Assembly (NCBI GenBank): GCA_030746435.1
Contig: JASLMV010000009.1
Coordinates: 1 to 64,000, forward strand
Origin: Gammaproteobacteria bacterium
GTDB lineage: Bacteria > Pseudomonadota > Gammaproteobacteria > Steroidobacterales > GCA-2729495
Reading direction: 5' to 3'
DNA: 64,000 bases
Shown: positions 1-8,169 of the stretch, one piece after another
Position numbering within the stretch: position 1 is the stretch's first letter
Layout: the number at the start of each line of letters is the position of its first letter
Position numbers and translations under genes: made by a program
The notes under the pieces: generated by a model
What the model saw: the letters and a program-made list of their open reading frames with translations, nothing else
What the model was told of the DNA's origin: nothing
Databases searched by the model: none

Positions 1-33
1 ACTCCTCAGGTTAGGATGAACAAAAACACTCCT

Positions 34-297
34 TTAAACTAGCCCTATATCTGTTCCATAGGTGCTGACGGGGTACAGGTTTTCTACTAACGACAACCCC
101 TCGTCAAAAGAAGTATCGTCCCATCTGCGCTCCAGAAAATTGCGCACATCTGCGGAAACCGATGCCCTTTGTAGGTCATTTATCTCTTCTTCCGGCGGCG
201 GCCTGTCCTGTGCAGACAAATTTTGTGCCTGCCACAGAAGAACCAGCAACATCGCCATGATGAGGAGACGCGGGTATCTTTGCCAATTACTGGTCAT
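34..297 (-). CDS. Small secreted protein of unknown function
   Basis: An 87-residue protein that I do not recognise. Residues 1-30 form a convincing export signal: a basic start (W-Q-R-Y-P-R), a hydrophobic core around residues 11-22 and a likely signal-peptidase site after NLSAQ. The mature part is only about 57 residues, acidic, Cys-free, with a proline/glutamate-rich opening (PPPEEEIN), so it is probably a small periplasmic protein. It lies downstream of the palindromic repeat at 399-469 and shares the direction of the genes upstream. The signal peptide argues for a real gene; its role is unknown. Confidence 0.55.
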   Translation of the reverse strand: MTSNWQRYPRLLIMAMLLVLLWQAQNLSAQDRPPPEEEINDLQRASVSADVRNFLERRWDDTSFDEGLSLVENLYPVSTYGTDIGLV

Positions 298-398
298 GGG
301 TGTCAGGTGGGGACGGAGAAAGGTCTCAGGGTTGCCAATACTCCTGGCGCGGCTTGCGCTTCATTATATATGAACAATCGGTAGCGCCCGGATTGTAA

Positions 399-469
399 GG
401 GGACAGTGACCTTAACTGTTCGGCTGCGGGGCACGCTTGCGGGCGAGTAGAGTTATGGTCACTGTCCCC
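399..469. repeat. REP-like palindromic element
   Basis: Two 18-base arms (399-416 and 452-469) are reverse complements with one mismatch; the outer 13 bases GGGGACAGTGACC / GGTCACTGTCCCC match perfectly. A 35-base GC-rich spacer lies between them. It sits between two genes and can form a long hairpin. Such ends are typical of REP/BIME-type elements moved by REP-associated tyrosine transposases (RAYT); no transposase is present in the window. There is no U-tract, so it is not a simple terminator, though it could stabilise the 3' end of the transcript from 493-1671. Confidence 0.7.
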
Positions 470-492
470 ATTAAATCAATCTTTATTCGATC

Positions 493-1671
493 TCACCCCT
501 TCGCCGGCCTGATCTCGTCTATACCCCAGTCCGCCAGTTTCTTTTCAAAAGTCCACCGCGAGTGGATCTTTTCGAGATCGGTAAGGTCGTCGTTGTTGGC
601 GAAGTCGTAAGCGTTCCCGTTTTTGCCGTACCACTGGGAGTAGCGCAGTGGGTACACAACTTCGCTGGTGAAAAGGCTTAGCATCTTCATTAGCCACAGC
701 GGGAATTGCCTGTACTTGAAGGTTGTGCCGTGCTTGTTGGTGCGCTCCGCAATTTCGACCGCCTCGTGTCCTGTCATGGCGCATGAGGCAATGGAAAAAC
801 TTTCGTTTAAAAACACCTCGGCGAATTCAAAACAGGTGCCTACCCATTTACCTACATCGCGCACGTCCACCCAGTTGATAACTTTTTCCGGGTCATTAAT
901 ACCTGACAGGTTATCTTCCTTGATCATGGTCTTGGACATGGCTGTATCGCCGCGCTCCTGCTTCGTGTTGGTGTAGTCCACGCGGTGCATCGCGTAGTAG
1001 TAGGCGGGGCGATGGATGCATGTGACATTGATACCCTGCGCACGCAGGAAATCTGAGAACAGCAAGCGCTGCTGCATCCACCACGGTATCTCCGCGGTGT
1101 TGTCCGCAATGCCCGTTACTTTATCGGTCGGGAACACCAGGGTAATAACCTGCTTAACGGACGGGTTGGCCTTGAGCGCCGCCAGTGATGCAGAGACCTG
1201 CTTCATGAACGCAATCCGGCCGCCCACCGGATCGTTGCCATGGTTGGTAATCTTGCCGGCCTTGGCCTCATTGGCTGTCAGGTACAACACCACGCCGTCG
1301 ACACCTTTAAAGGCTTCGGTCAGCTTTTCTTCGGATGTCATATCCACACCCGGGTGGACGGTTAGCAAACCGGGGTGGTCTGCCTCGGTTTTTTCCAGCA
1401 AGGTTTCGAGCCGCTCGGCGGCCTGGGTGCCGGGCGTACGGTACAGCGCGCGCACGCGGAACTTGCGGGTCTTGGTGAGCTCCTCCACGACGGCATAACA
1501 CTCCCACCCGGTGGAACAGGTCACGGCAATCACCGGGAGTTCGCTCATCGGTTTCTCCGATGCCGGCTCCCTCTCTCGCTCTGCCTTGATTTTCAGTACG
1601 GCATCGATCAGCCGCTTGTTTTTAGCCTTGATGGCCTCCCGGGCCATTCTTACGGCTGTATCTCTATCCAT
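493..1671 (-). CDS. NmrA-like NAD(P)-binding oxidoreductase or sensor
   Basis: A 392-residue cytoplasmic protein of the atypical short-chain dehydrogenase (NmrA-like) type. After a charged 44-residue leader the Rossmann opening is PVIAVTCSTGWECYAVVEEL, in which the usual GATGxxG nucleotide loop is altered to CSTGWEC. A VVLYLTANEA strand and an IHRPAYYYAMH segment match where NmrA and isoflavone-reductase-like proteins place their substrate region. No classical YxxxK pair is evident, so it may bind the dinucleotide without classical SDR chemistry. It lies 21 bases downstream of the chelatase-like gene (1693-2721) in the same direction, suggesting co-transcription. Substrate unknown. Confidence 0.7.
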   Translation of the reverse strand: MDRDTAVRMAREAIKAKNKRLIDAVLKIKAEREREPASEKPMSELPVIAVTCSTGWECYAVVEELTKTRKFRVRALYRTPGTQAAERLETLLEKTEADHPGLLTVHPGVDMTSEEKLTEAFKGVDGVVLYLTANEAKAGKITNHGNDPVGGRIAFMKQVSASLAALKANPSVKQVITLVFPTDKVTGIADNTAEIPWWMQQRLLFSDFLRAQGINVTCIHRPAYYYAMHRVDYTNTKQERGDTAMSKTMIKEDNLSGINDPEKVINWVDVRDVGKWVGTCFEFAEVFLNESFSIASCAMTGHEAVEIAERTNKHGTTFKYRQFPLWLMKMLSLFTSEVVYPLRYSQWYGKNGNAYDFANNDDLTDLEKIHSRWTFEKKLADWGIDEIRPAKG

Positions 1672-1692
1672 CGTTACCCTGCCTCCCTGGCT

Positions 1693-2721
1693 TTAGCGAA
1701 GGTTTTCCTCCACGGCCGCCTCGATCCAGTCAGAAAAATGCGGACTCTGCATCAGACCGGTGTCGTTAAATTTTGCGCCGGTGCCGTCCACGTCATTTTG
1801 CAGGCGTTTCATGATCCCACTCTGCGTGAGTACATTGGTTACGACAATGGCTTCCATTCCCCTGCCACGCGCATCCCCTATCCAGTCACGGACTTTCGCG
1901 ACATTGAGTGCCCGCTTGTCCGGCGGCAGATCGTCCTGGACGTTCCAGTACTTCACGTCCCGGAATCCTCCGTTAACTTTAATCGCCTCGGCATGTTTGG
2001 CCATAATAGCCAGGTCCATCTCGTTTTCTTTCGGCGTCATCGGGCCGTGCCCCATGATCACGACCAGCTCGTTCGCAGGATCGGTGCTCAGTTCACGCGC
2101 GTGGTCAAGCATGATCTTGTTCATGATCGGGTGAGCCGTCGGTGATGGACCCCAGATTATTTCGGCATTGCTGGTAACCCTCGGTATCGTCAGGTACGAA
2201 GCTTCATCACGCCGGTCAAAAATATATTGCCACTGGTAGTTAAGGGAATTCGTATCGCCCGTTTCCGTGCGCAGCACCGGGATGGTCTTCGCACCGGCCG
2301 CCTCGAGGCCGTCGATAGCCTTCTGTATATGGTCGGCACTCATCATCGCCATACCCAGCCCGTAGCCGGTCGGGTACTTACCGGATATCGGCCCGAATTT
2401 TTCCATCCACTGCGCGTTACCCTGGTCGGAATAACCGTGCGCCAGTGCGAGTATGCCGGTCTCACCGACGACCCCGGCTTCGCTGATCATCCCGCCCAGG
2501 TTACGCATCCGTGACATGCTGTCGATGATCTGCTCATCGCTATAACCCCGGTATATTTCGATCTTCTCGCGCAGTTCGGCGAACTGCTCCGGAGTCATCT
2601 GATGATGTTGATGTCCCTGGTGCTGCGAATGATGCTCTTTGGACCATGCGAAGCCGGAGAATCCAAATCCGGTGACTAACAGCGTCGCCAGCAACAGGCG
2701 GCCAATTTTATTGGTTTTCAT
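1693..2721 (-). CDS. Secreted CbiX/sirohydrochlorin-chelatase-like protein with His-rich N-terminus
   Basis: 342 residues when started at the ATG at 2721, which follows a good ribosome site (GGGGGAAG); a GTG four codons earlier is less likely. The protein has a signal peptide (hydrophobic residues about 7-26), then a His cluster (HHSQHQGHQHHQM). Two halves each carry a strand ending in a histidine motif, ILALAHGYSD and ELVVIMGHGPM, the pattern of the class II chelatase fold (CbiX/SirB/CbiK), where such histidines bind metal. Known CbiX enzymes are cytosolic; an exported two-domain form with a His-rich tail suggests periplasmic metal handling, as in periplasmic CbiK. Family assignment rests on these motifs only. 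Likely co-transcribed with 493-1671. Confidence 0.6.
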   Translation of the reverse strand: MKTNKIGRLLLATLLVTGFGFSGFAWSKEHHSQHQGHQHHQMTPEQFAELREKIEIYRGYSDEQIIDSMSRMRNLGGMISEAGVVGETGILALAHGYSDQGNAQWMEKFGPISGKYPTGYGLGMAMMSADHIQKAIDGLEAAGAKTIPVLRTETGDTNSLNYQWQYIFDRRDEASYLTIPRVTSNAEIIWGPSPTAHPIMNKIMLDHARELSTDPANELVVIMGHGPMTPKENEMDLAIMAKHAEAIKVNGGFRDVKYWNVQDDLPPDKRALNVAKVRDWIGDARGRGMEAIVVTNVLTQSGIMKRLQNDVDGTGAKFNDTGLMQSPHFSDWIEAAVEENLR

Positions 2722-2771
2722 ATCTTCCCCCACACGCTTCTTGGAATTGTTTTTAGGGCAGGCAGACTATA

Positions 2772-3365
2772 TTAGCGCCGCACAGCTGACAGCGCTATTA
2801 CGGTGCCAAGCACCAGGCCCGCGCCGAAGCCGTACAAATGCGTGTCAGCGGCTACAGGTAAGCCGATGAGGTCTTCGACCAGCGTCGACGGCCCCTGGAT
2901 TTTCTCCCATACGACCTTGCCACCGATGACGAGCAAGACGCCCGCAGACAGCAGGCCGTCGCGGCGCATCGCAAGGCAAGCTGCCATCGCGAACAGGCCG
3001 TGCAGCACGGCCGACAGGCCGACGACATAACCAAAGCGGCTGAATGCCATGAAACACAGCCCGACGAGCAATGCGATAATTCCGTAGCCCCAGGCCGAGA
3101 TCACCGGCCGCAGCTCCTGGCCGAACATCTGCTGCAGGAGAATAAGGCCCGCGACGTTCAGCCCGATATGCGCCCAGGACAGGTGCACGAGCGGCCCGGT
3201 CCAGAAACGCCAGAATTCCCCGGCGGCCAGATCGCTGCGGTCGAGGCTGAACATTTGCAGGGCGTCAGCATTCCAGGGTCCGAGCAGCAAACATCCTGCA
3301 GCCAGCAGGTAAATCGACAATCCCTGCCTGTTGATAAGAGCGGTTAGTGACGCTTTTCGATTCAT
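2772..3365 (-). CDS. rrtA: Rhombosortase (rhomboid-family intramembrane serine protease)
   Basis: A 197-residue multi-pass membrane protein with about six hydrophobic segments. The motif WTGPLVHLSWAHIGLNVAGL is the rhomboid H-x4-H-x3-N region; GLSAVLHGLFA contains the catalytic serine in GxSx, and HLYGFGAGL supplies the catalytic histidine. The short length and the GLSxxLHG form fit the rhombosortase subfamily, which cleaves GlyGly-CTERM tails from exported proteins. No GlyGly-CTERM substrate is visible in the window, so the targets must lie elsewhere. It lies downstream of the pilus operon but beyond that operon's terminator, so probably has its own promoter. Confidence 0.8.
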   Translation of the reverse strand: MNRKASLTALINRQGLSIYLLAAGCLLLGPWNADALQMFSLDRSDLAAGEFWRFWTGPLVHLSWAHIGLNVAGLILLQQMFGQELRPVISAWGYGIIALLVGLCFMAFSRFGYVVGLSAVLHGLFAMAACLAMRRDGLLSAGVLLVIGGKVVWEKIQGPSTLVEDLIGLPVAADTHLYGFGAGLVLGTVIALSAVRR

Positions 3366-3411
3366 GCGGGGAGTCTGTTAACGATTTTGCACACGCACGA
3401 ATACTAGCAGC

Positions 3412-3445
3412 AAATAAAAAAACAGGCCCTGCGAAGCAGGGCCTG
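3412..3445 (-). terminator. Rho-independent terminator of the minor-pilin operon
   Basis: On the minus strand a perfect 10-bp stem (CAGGCCCTGC / GCAGGGCCTG, 3423-3445) with a TTC loop is followed by a run of Ts interrupted once (complement of 3412-3422). It begins 26 bases after the pilE stop codon and separates the pilin operon from the rhombosortase gene. Confidence 0.9.
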
Positions 3446-3470
3446 AATATGTTCCAGCTCTGACTGTTGT

Positions 3471-3905
3471 CTACCAACAATCGGGATCGTTATTGGTGCC
3501 CAGTGGTCCGGGCCCGCCGTATCGCACACCGGTGTCGTCCATACCGAACACATCACAGTCCGTATCATCGGTCTGGCCGCTAGCTGCAAGCGCCTGGGCC
3601 TGGAAGCCCGTAGCATCGGCTGCGGTAATACTGAAGGTGTAGTAACCGCTTTCGCTGGTCGCATCGATACCCAGACCATCGGGTGGCGTTTCTGCGAGTT
3701 CGTCATCGTCTGCATAGGTATTGTTCTGCAGATAGAACTTCTCCTGGGCGGCTGCTATACGCAGCAGGTTCCATTTTGCCTCCGCGCGATTAGCGCGCAT
3801 GGTGTACTGGCGGTAGGAAGGAACAGCGACAGCCGTCAGGATCGAAATGATCACGATCACGACCATCAGTTCCACCAGTGTTACGCCTTGTTGCAATGTA
3901 CGCAT
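3471..3905 (-). CDS. pilE: Type IV pilus minor pilin, PilE-like
   Basis: A 144-residue prepilin. The short leader ends in QQG and is followed by VTLVELMVVIVIISILTAVAVPSY: prepilin peptidase (PilD) would cut after Gly and methylate the next residue, and Glu5 is present. The following segment (RANRAEAKWNLLRIAAAQEKFYLQNNTY) is typical of the PilE family. Two cysteines near the C-terminus (DCDVF and DPDCW) probably form the D-region disulfide. It is the last gene of the operon, 36 bases after pilY1 and just before a terminator. In Pseudomonas the equivalent PilE is a minor pilin that primes assembly; this context favours that role over major pilin. Confidence 0.88.
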   Translation of the reverse strand: MRTLQQGVTLVELMVVIVIISILTAVAVPSYRQYTMRANRAEAKWNLLRIAAAQEKFYLQNNTYADDDELAETPPDGLGIDATSESGYYTFSITAADATGFQAQALAASGQTDDTDCDVFGMDDTGVRYGGPGPLGTNNDPDCW

Positions 3906-3941
3906 GCTGCTAATCCTTGCAAGTTCCTTAGTTAAGTCCGA

Positions 3942-6900
3942 TCAAGTACCGTCCTGGGTCCAGAAGGTCCGTACGGGCCGTACCGGATCGCCACACTCCC
4001 CGACGAATTCAAGGCCGGCGCCGCAATCTGGTTTAGGACCGCACTCTTCCGGATCCTCGCATTCGTCGTCATCGTCACCATCGCCATCGTCCCCGTCGGT
4101 GAAGAAGATTTCGACACCCGGTGCAATGCCGCCCTGTTTAAGCGTCAGCGAGCGATCGTCTTCATCCAGATCTTCATCGACGCTTTCATCCAGGTTGGCC
4201 ACCGGACCACCTGAGAGCAGGTCAATCTTGTACAGGCGGTTCTGGCCCGGCGCAGCCGTACAGGCATTGGCACCAGTGCCCGGTGCGAACGAGGTGAAGT
4301 AAAGGGTATTCTGAAAAGTTACCGAACGGTTCATGATTTTCTCGCCCGGTGCCTTCTCCATACGCAGGCGCCAGCCCTTGTCATCACTGTCGAGACGCAC
4401 ACTCGGCAGACTCGTAATGTCCACGAGTTCAGCTATCTCAACGGGCTCGCCATAATCATCCGTATGCATTTGCGGGAATACGTCGTAGTCGCGTACCGAG
4501 AAAAACTGTTCTTCGATATCCCGGTCGAGCGGATGCGCACGGTAGCCGGATCCCACATTTAAAGCGAGGTACCGGTATTCCTTGCGAATCACGTCAACGA
4601 CGTCCACCTGGTTATAGAAGCGGCGTAGATTTTCTTGGTCATCATCATCTGCCGCGCCACCAAGACTCGCTATAACGCCCCCGTGCACCAGATCATCGAC
4701 GCTCTCGCCGTTAAAGATATCGAAACGCCAGAGACGGCCTCCCATGTCGCCCACGTACATGCGGTCTGAATAGCCGTCGTTGTTGACGTCGAGCAGGGTC
4801 ACAGGCGCAGGAATTGAATGCTCCATCTCATCGAGTTCCAGATCGTGGTCGTCTGTGGCACCACCGCTCCAGATAAGCTGACCGGATATAAGGTCAACCA
4901 TGAAGATCGCATTGCCCTGAGAATCGGTCGTGTAGTCGTCATCATCCTGGCCCGTGTCGTAGCCGCCGGCGAAGATTGCCACGTCCCTGGCAGTTCCGCC
5001 GACATTGACCTCACCGACCTGCGCTGTCGACCAGGTCTGGCCCATGTCTTCGAAGCCTTCGGTTTCGGAATCAACCTCCCACAAAAGCTGCGGGTCATAG
5101 CGGTCGGTCACGTCCAGTGCGAACATTGAATCACCGCCACGACGCATGCCAAACAGAAGAATGGCGCGCTCCGAGCCGGTGATACCGCCCTTACCGTCGT
5201 CGTTCAGAACGACGTGTTTTATCTCGCCGTCCAGCCCGTAGGTGCGCGTCGTGGTGGGCTGATCGAGGTACTGGTTGTACATCAGCGGCAGCAGCCTGTC
5301 CGGAACAAACGCCCACAGTTCACTGCCATCAGACGGGTCTATGGCATGCAGGTAGCCGTCATTGGTTGCTGTATAAACAACCATGTCCGGAGAATCAGCC
5401 GTGCCGCCGTAAATAACCGGTACCGGCTTGACGTGCAGCGGGTCACCCATCACGTTGCGGGTATCCACGTTATCATCGTCATCATCATCGTCAAAAACAT
5501 CGCGGCCATTCATCCAGAACAGCAGCTTCTCGATCTCCCAAAGGTTGTAGTAATTGGGATCCTGCGTCGCCGGAACGCCCATGAAGCTTTCATCCAAACC
5601 AGCGGTACCAGGCCATACGCGGTTCGCAGAGCTGTTCAGATCACCCCCGGCAATATTAGTAAAGAGCAGCCGGTCACCCCAGTAGGGCAATTCCCCCGCG
5701 GCCCCGCCGTCGGCCGCTCGATCGTCGTCAGGCTCATCTGACCAGAAGCTTTGCGAGCCGTCGCGGAAAAACCCGGTTACCGGATCAACTGCGAGTGCCC
5801 CGTTCGCATCTATCAGCTGACCGCCCACAAGACGATATTTCTTCATATTACCCGGCCAGTGCACCGTCGAGGACGGGTTAAACACGGAGACGAACACGTC
5901 TTTAAGGTTCTGCGTTCGGTTAAATGCATTCACCGGTACCGACGGAGCCGTAAAGGTCGCAGCATCGTCAAGAATCGATACAGTGATCTTGGTCAATGCG
6001 CTGGTCAAACTCGTGGTGTCATCCGCAAGATGGTAATCGCCCCCACCTTTTTCTGCTGTATCAGCAAGCAGTTCCAGATCAACTGTAAACCCGATGGTAT
6101 AGGTCGTGACGTTCTGCTCGCCATACAGAGGTGATATATCCTTGTTCTGCATGTAGGCAGCCATCTCATCGAGACAGATGCCACTCCTGCCGTTGGCAGC
6201 AGAATCACCGTCGAGGCAGGCAGAAGTGCCAGCATATTGTCCGAAATTGGGTAGACCTTCGATTTTAGACTCCGCACCCGTATCACGGGTCGGCTCGCCG
6301 TCGGTCAGGTAAATAATGTAGTTCTTCTGACAGGCGAACTCGATCGGCGTCTGGTACCTGTCCGAACTTGACGAACCGCCGACACGCGAACCCGGAACGC
6401 TCTCGTGGCTAAAACCGGTGCCGTATTCGATATCGCCGCCCGTGAAATACTGGTGCGCTTCGTACATGACCTCGGACAAGGGCGTCCAGCCATCGATCGA
6501 CAGGTTGTTCACGGTATCCTGCAGGTCTCCGCGTGCCGTTGCGATATCTTCCATCGCATACTGCACGTTACCGCCGTCTTCATAGTTAAAGCGCATCAAC
6601 CCGACGTTCACACCGCTCAGGTTGTCGAGCAAATTGACCGTTACATCCTTGACGACATCGATGCGCGTGGTCGTAACTTCACCGCCGGCGTTTAACCAGT
6701 TCAGGTAGTTGCCGTCGAAGAAGGTGTAGTTGTAGTTCCACTGAGGCTCCGAATTGTCGTTCCCTGCCCAGGGTCCGGCGTTGCCGTTTGCCGCCCAGTA
6801 ACTGCCGGCCGTCGAACCGTGGACGCCTGCGTCATCCGAGCACTCCACGTCGCGATTCTTTTGCCTGCCGCGTAGCCGTACCCAGCGATTCCGGTTCGAT

Positions 6901-7286
6901 CGCCAGGCGAGCGCACCACCACTCCACTCGCCGATACCGTCCAGGCCCGAGTAGGAAGCCGCGCATTGGTTTCTCGTCTTATAGAACCAGTTGTTGCTGT
7001 TGCAACCCGGCGCCGAGCTGGAGAAGCTCCAGTAGATCGCATCGCTGCGATAACAATCGTCGAACGTAGTATTCGGGTCCCATGCGACCTGGGTCACGAC
7101 CTCGGTTGTCATACTGCCAGAGGTGTCAATAACGAACAGCACATTGGGCTGTGCACCATTATCAATCGATGTGTCTTCGCCGGCGATAAACAGTTCTATG
7201 TCATCGGCCATTGCCGTGCCGCCTGTCATGGTGACCAGTCCGAACGTGGCCGCCAGCGAAACTATGTGCATCCTTGCTTTATTCAT
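3942..7286 (-). CDS. pilY1: PilY1 pilus tip adhesin/assembly factor
   Basis: 1114 residues. Signal peptide to about residue 26 (TAMA), then a von Willebrand A domain with the MIDAS motif DTSGS at 54-58. The C-terminal half is the PilY1/PilC beta-propeller domain, including the calcium loop DVNNDGYSD near residues 834-842, whose equivalent in Pseudomonas controls pilus extension and retraction. Two very acidic stretches stand out: FDDDDDDDN before the propeller and a D/E-rich, Cys-containing tail at the extreme C-terminus. It lies in the minor-pilin operon between a small unknown gene and pilE. It should act at the outer membrane or pilus tip in adhesion, surface sensing and pilus biogenesis. 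Confidence 0.93.
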   Translation of the reverse strand: MNKARMHIVSLAATFGLVTMTGGTAMADDIELFIAGEDTSIDNGAQPNVLFVIDTSGSMTTEVVTQVAWDPNTTFDDCYRSDAIYWSFSSSAPGCNSNNWFYKTRNQCAASYSGLDGIGEWSGGALAWRSNRNRWVRLRGRQKNRDVECSDDAGVHGSTAGSYWAANGNAGPWAGNDNSEPQWNYNYTFFDGNYLNWLNAGGEVTTTRIDVVKDVTVNLLDNLSGVNVGLMRFNYEDGGNVQYAMEDIATARGDLQDTVNNLSIDGWTPLSEVMYEAHQYFTGGDIEYGTGFSHESVPGSRVGGSSSSDRYQTPIEFACQKNYIIYLTDGEPTRDTGAESKIEGLPNFGQYAGTSACLDGDSAANGRSGICLDEMAAYMQNKDISPLYGEQNVTTYTIGFTVDLELLADTAEKGGGDYHLADDTTSLTSALTKITVSILDDAATFTAPSVPVNAFNRTQNLKDVFVSVFNPSSTVHWPGNMKKYRLVGGQLIDANGALAVDPVTGFFRDGSQSFWSDEPDDDRAADGGAAGELPYWGDRLLFTNIAGGDLNSSANRVWPGTAGLDESFMGVPATQDPNYYNLWEIEKLLFWMNGRDVFDDDDDDDNVDTRNVMGDPLHVKPVPVIYGGTADSPDMVVYTATNDGYLHAIDPSDGSELWAFVPDRLLPLMYNQYLDQPTTTRTYGLDGEIKHVVLNDDGKGGITGSERAILLFGMRRGGDSMFALDVTDRYDPQLLWEVDSETEGFEDMGQTWSTAQVGEVNVGGTARDVAIFAGGYDTGQDDDDYTTDSQGNAIFMVDLISGQLIWSGGATDDHDLELDEMEHSIPAPVTLLDVNNDGYSDRMYVGDMGGRLWRFDIFNGESVDDLVHGGVIASLGGAADDDDQENLRRFYNQVDVVDVIRKEYRYLALNVGSGYRAHPLDRDIEEQFFSVRDYDVFPQMHTDDYGEPVEIAELVDITSLPSVRLDSDDKGWRLRMEKAPGEKIMNRSVTFQNTLYFTSFAPGTGANACTAAPGQNRLYKIDLLSGGPVANLDESVDEDLDEDDRSLTLKQGGIAPGVEIFFTDGDDGDGDDDDECEDPEECGPKPDCGAGLEFVGECGDPVRPVRTFWTQDGT

Positions 7287-7309
7287 GATGTCTTCCTCTG
7301 CTCAGGGGC

Positions 7310-7669
7310 CTATCCGGTGATCAAAATGACCCGGGTAACAGTCCTGGTTGCAGGCTTGTAAAAAACCAGTACAGGCGTCTCGTCGAGAGAACGTTTTGCC
7401 GCACGGGCGGCCTGACGGAACGCCTGGTGACTCAGCGCCTGGTCGTGGTTATCCGTCCGCTGTATATACCGTGTGGCCGCATCGACCTTCAGAACAAACT
7501 GGTCACAGTCTGCGCACGCGTCCACAGTCAACTGATCCGCCGTGTGCGCGGGCAGTCGCACCTGGTCGAGCGTGAGTTCCATACCTTCTTCGATACGCTC
7601 AAGCGCTCCCGATGCGAGGCCCGATACGGCCAGCGCGGTTATTGCCAAAATCCATTTGAACTGGTTCAT
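7310..7669 (-). CDS. Small exported protein of the minor-pilin operon
   Basis: 119 residues from the ATG at 7669, preceded by a GGAG ribosome site and starting 20 bases after the pilX stop; a longer upstream frame would overlap pilX and is unlikely. A signal peptide (MNQFKWILAITALAVSGLASG) precedes a mature domain with a CADC pair near residue 50 and an alpha-helical middle (SHQAFRQAARAAKRSL). I do not recognise the family. Its place between pilX and pilY1 suggests a role in PilY1 export or tip assembly, comparable in position, though not evident homology, to pilY2 of Pseudomonas. Confidence 0.75.
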   Translation of the reverse strand: MNQFKWILAITALAVSGLASGALERIEEGMELTLDQVRLPAHTADQLTVDACADCDQFVLKVDAATRYIQRTDNHDQALSHQAFRQAARAAKRSLDETPVLVFYKPATRTVTRVILITG

Positions 7670-7689
7670 TGGAGGTTCTCCGTTTATCT

Positions 7690-8148
7690 CTACAGGCTCG
7701 GGCCGCAACGGTACCAACCCTGCGTATGCACCGAGCTCGCGTCCCGGGCAAAAGTGGTCCCCGCTGAAACTGTCTGAAACTGGTAGGCCGCATACTTGTC
7801 CTGGCTACTGCCCGGACATGGCGGCGGGTTAACGGGCGACTGGTTCGTTGTCGTAACCGTCATGTTGCCGTTCATTTCCTCAATGTCCTCATCAAAATCG
7901 CAGAGGCCGGGGGCTTCGGTGTCAATGCAGTCGGTATTGTTGAATGCCCTGGTCAGAAATACGTCGTTACCCGTTTCAGCGAGCTGAAATGCGTTTTCCT
8001 GGTACTGGTGGTTACCTGCCATCGCCACTTCGAGGCTGGCGGTGCTCATGGTCGTGATAGCGAGCAGCGTCAGCACCAGCAGCATGACCAGCGAAACCAC
8101 CAGCGCAGCGCCTTTCTGATGTTTGTATTTTGATCCGTTCATGTTCAT
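7690..8148 (-). CDS. pilX: Type IV pilus minor pilin PilX
   Basis: 152 residues. The leader ends HQKG and continues AALVVSLVMLLVLTLLAITTM, the PilX N-terminal domain signature. Position 5 after the cleavage site is Val instead of Glu, as is usual for the PilX/GspK-type pilin placed at the tip. TASLEVAMAGNHQYQENAFQLAETG is the family's conserved helix; four cysteines follow in the globular part. It sits 21 bases downstream of pilW. Two closely spaced ATG codons (8148 and 8142) make the exact start uncertain by two residues. Confidence 0.9.
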   Translation of the reverse strand: MNMNGSKYKHQKGAALVVSLVMLLVLTLLAITTMSTASLEVAMAGNHQYQENAFQLAETGNDVFLTRAFNNTDCIDTEAPGLCDFDEDIEEMNGNMTVTTTNQSPVNPPPCPGSSQDKYAAYQFQTVSAGTTFARDASSVHTQGWYRCGPSL

Positions 8149-8169
8149 CCCGTGTAGTCCTCTTAACTC

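Noticed and set aside
1375-2145. Plus-strand open frame across the NmrA-like and chelatase-like genes
   Set aside because: It runs antisense to two well-supported genes and spans their boundary.
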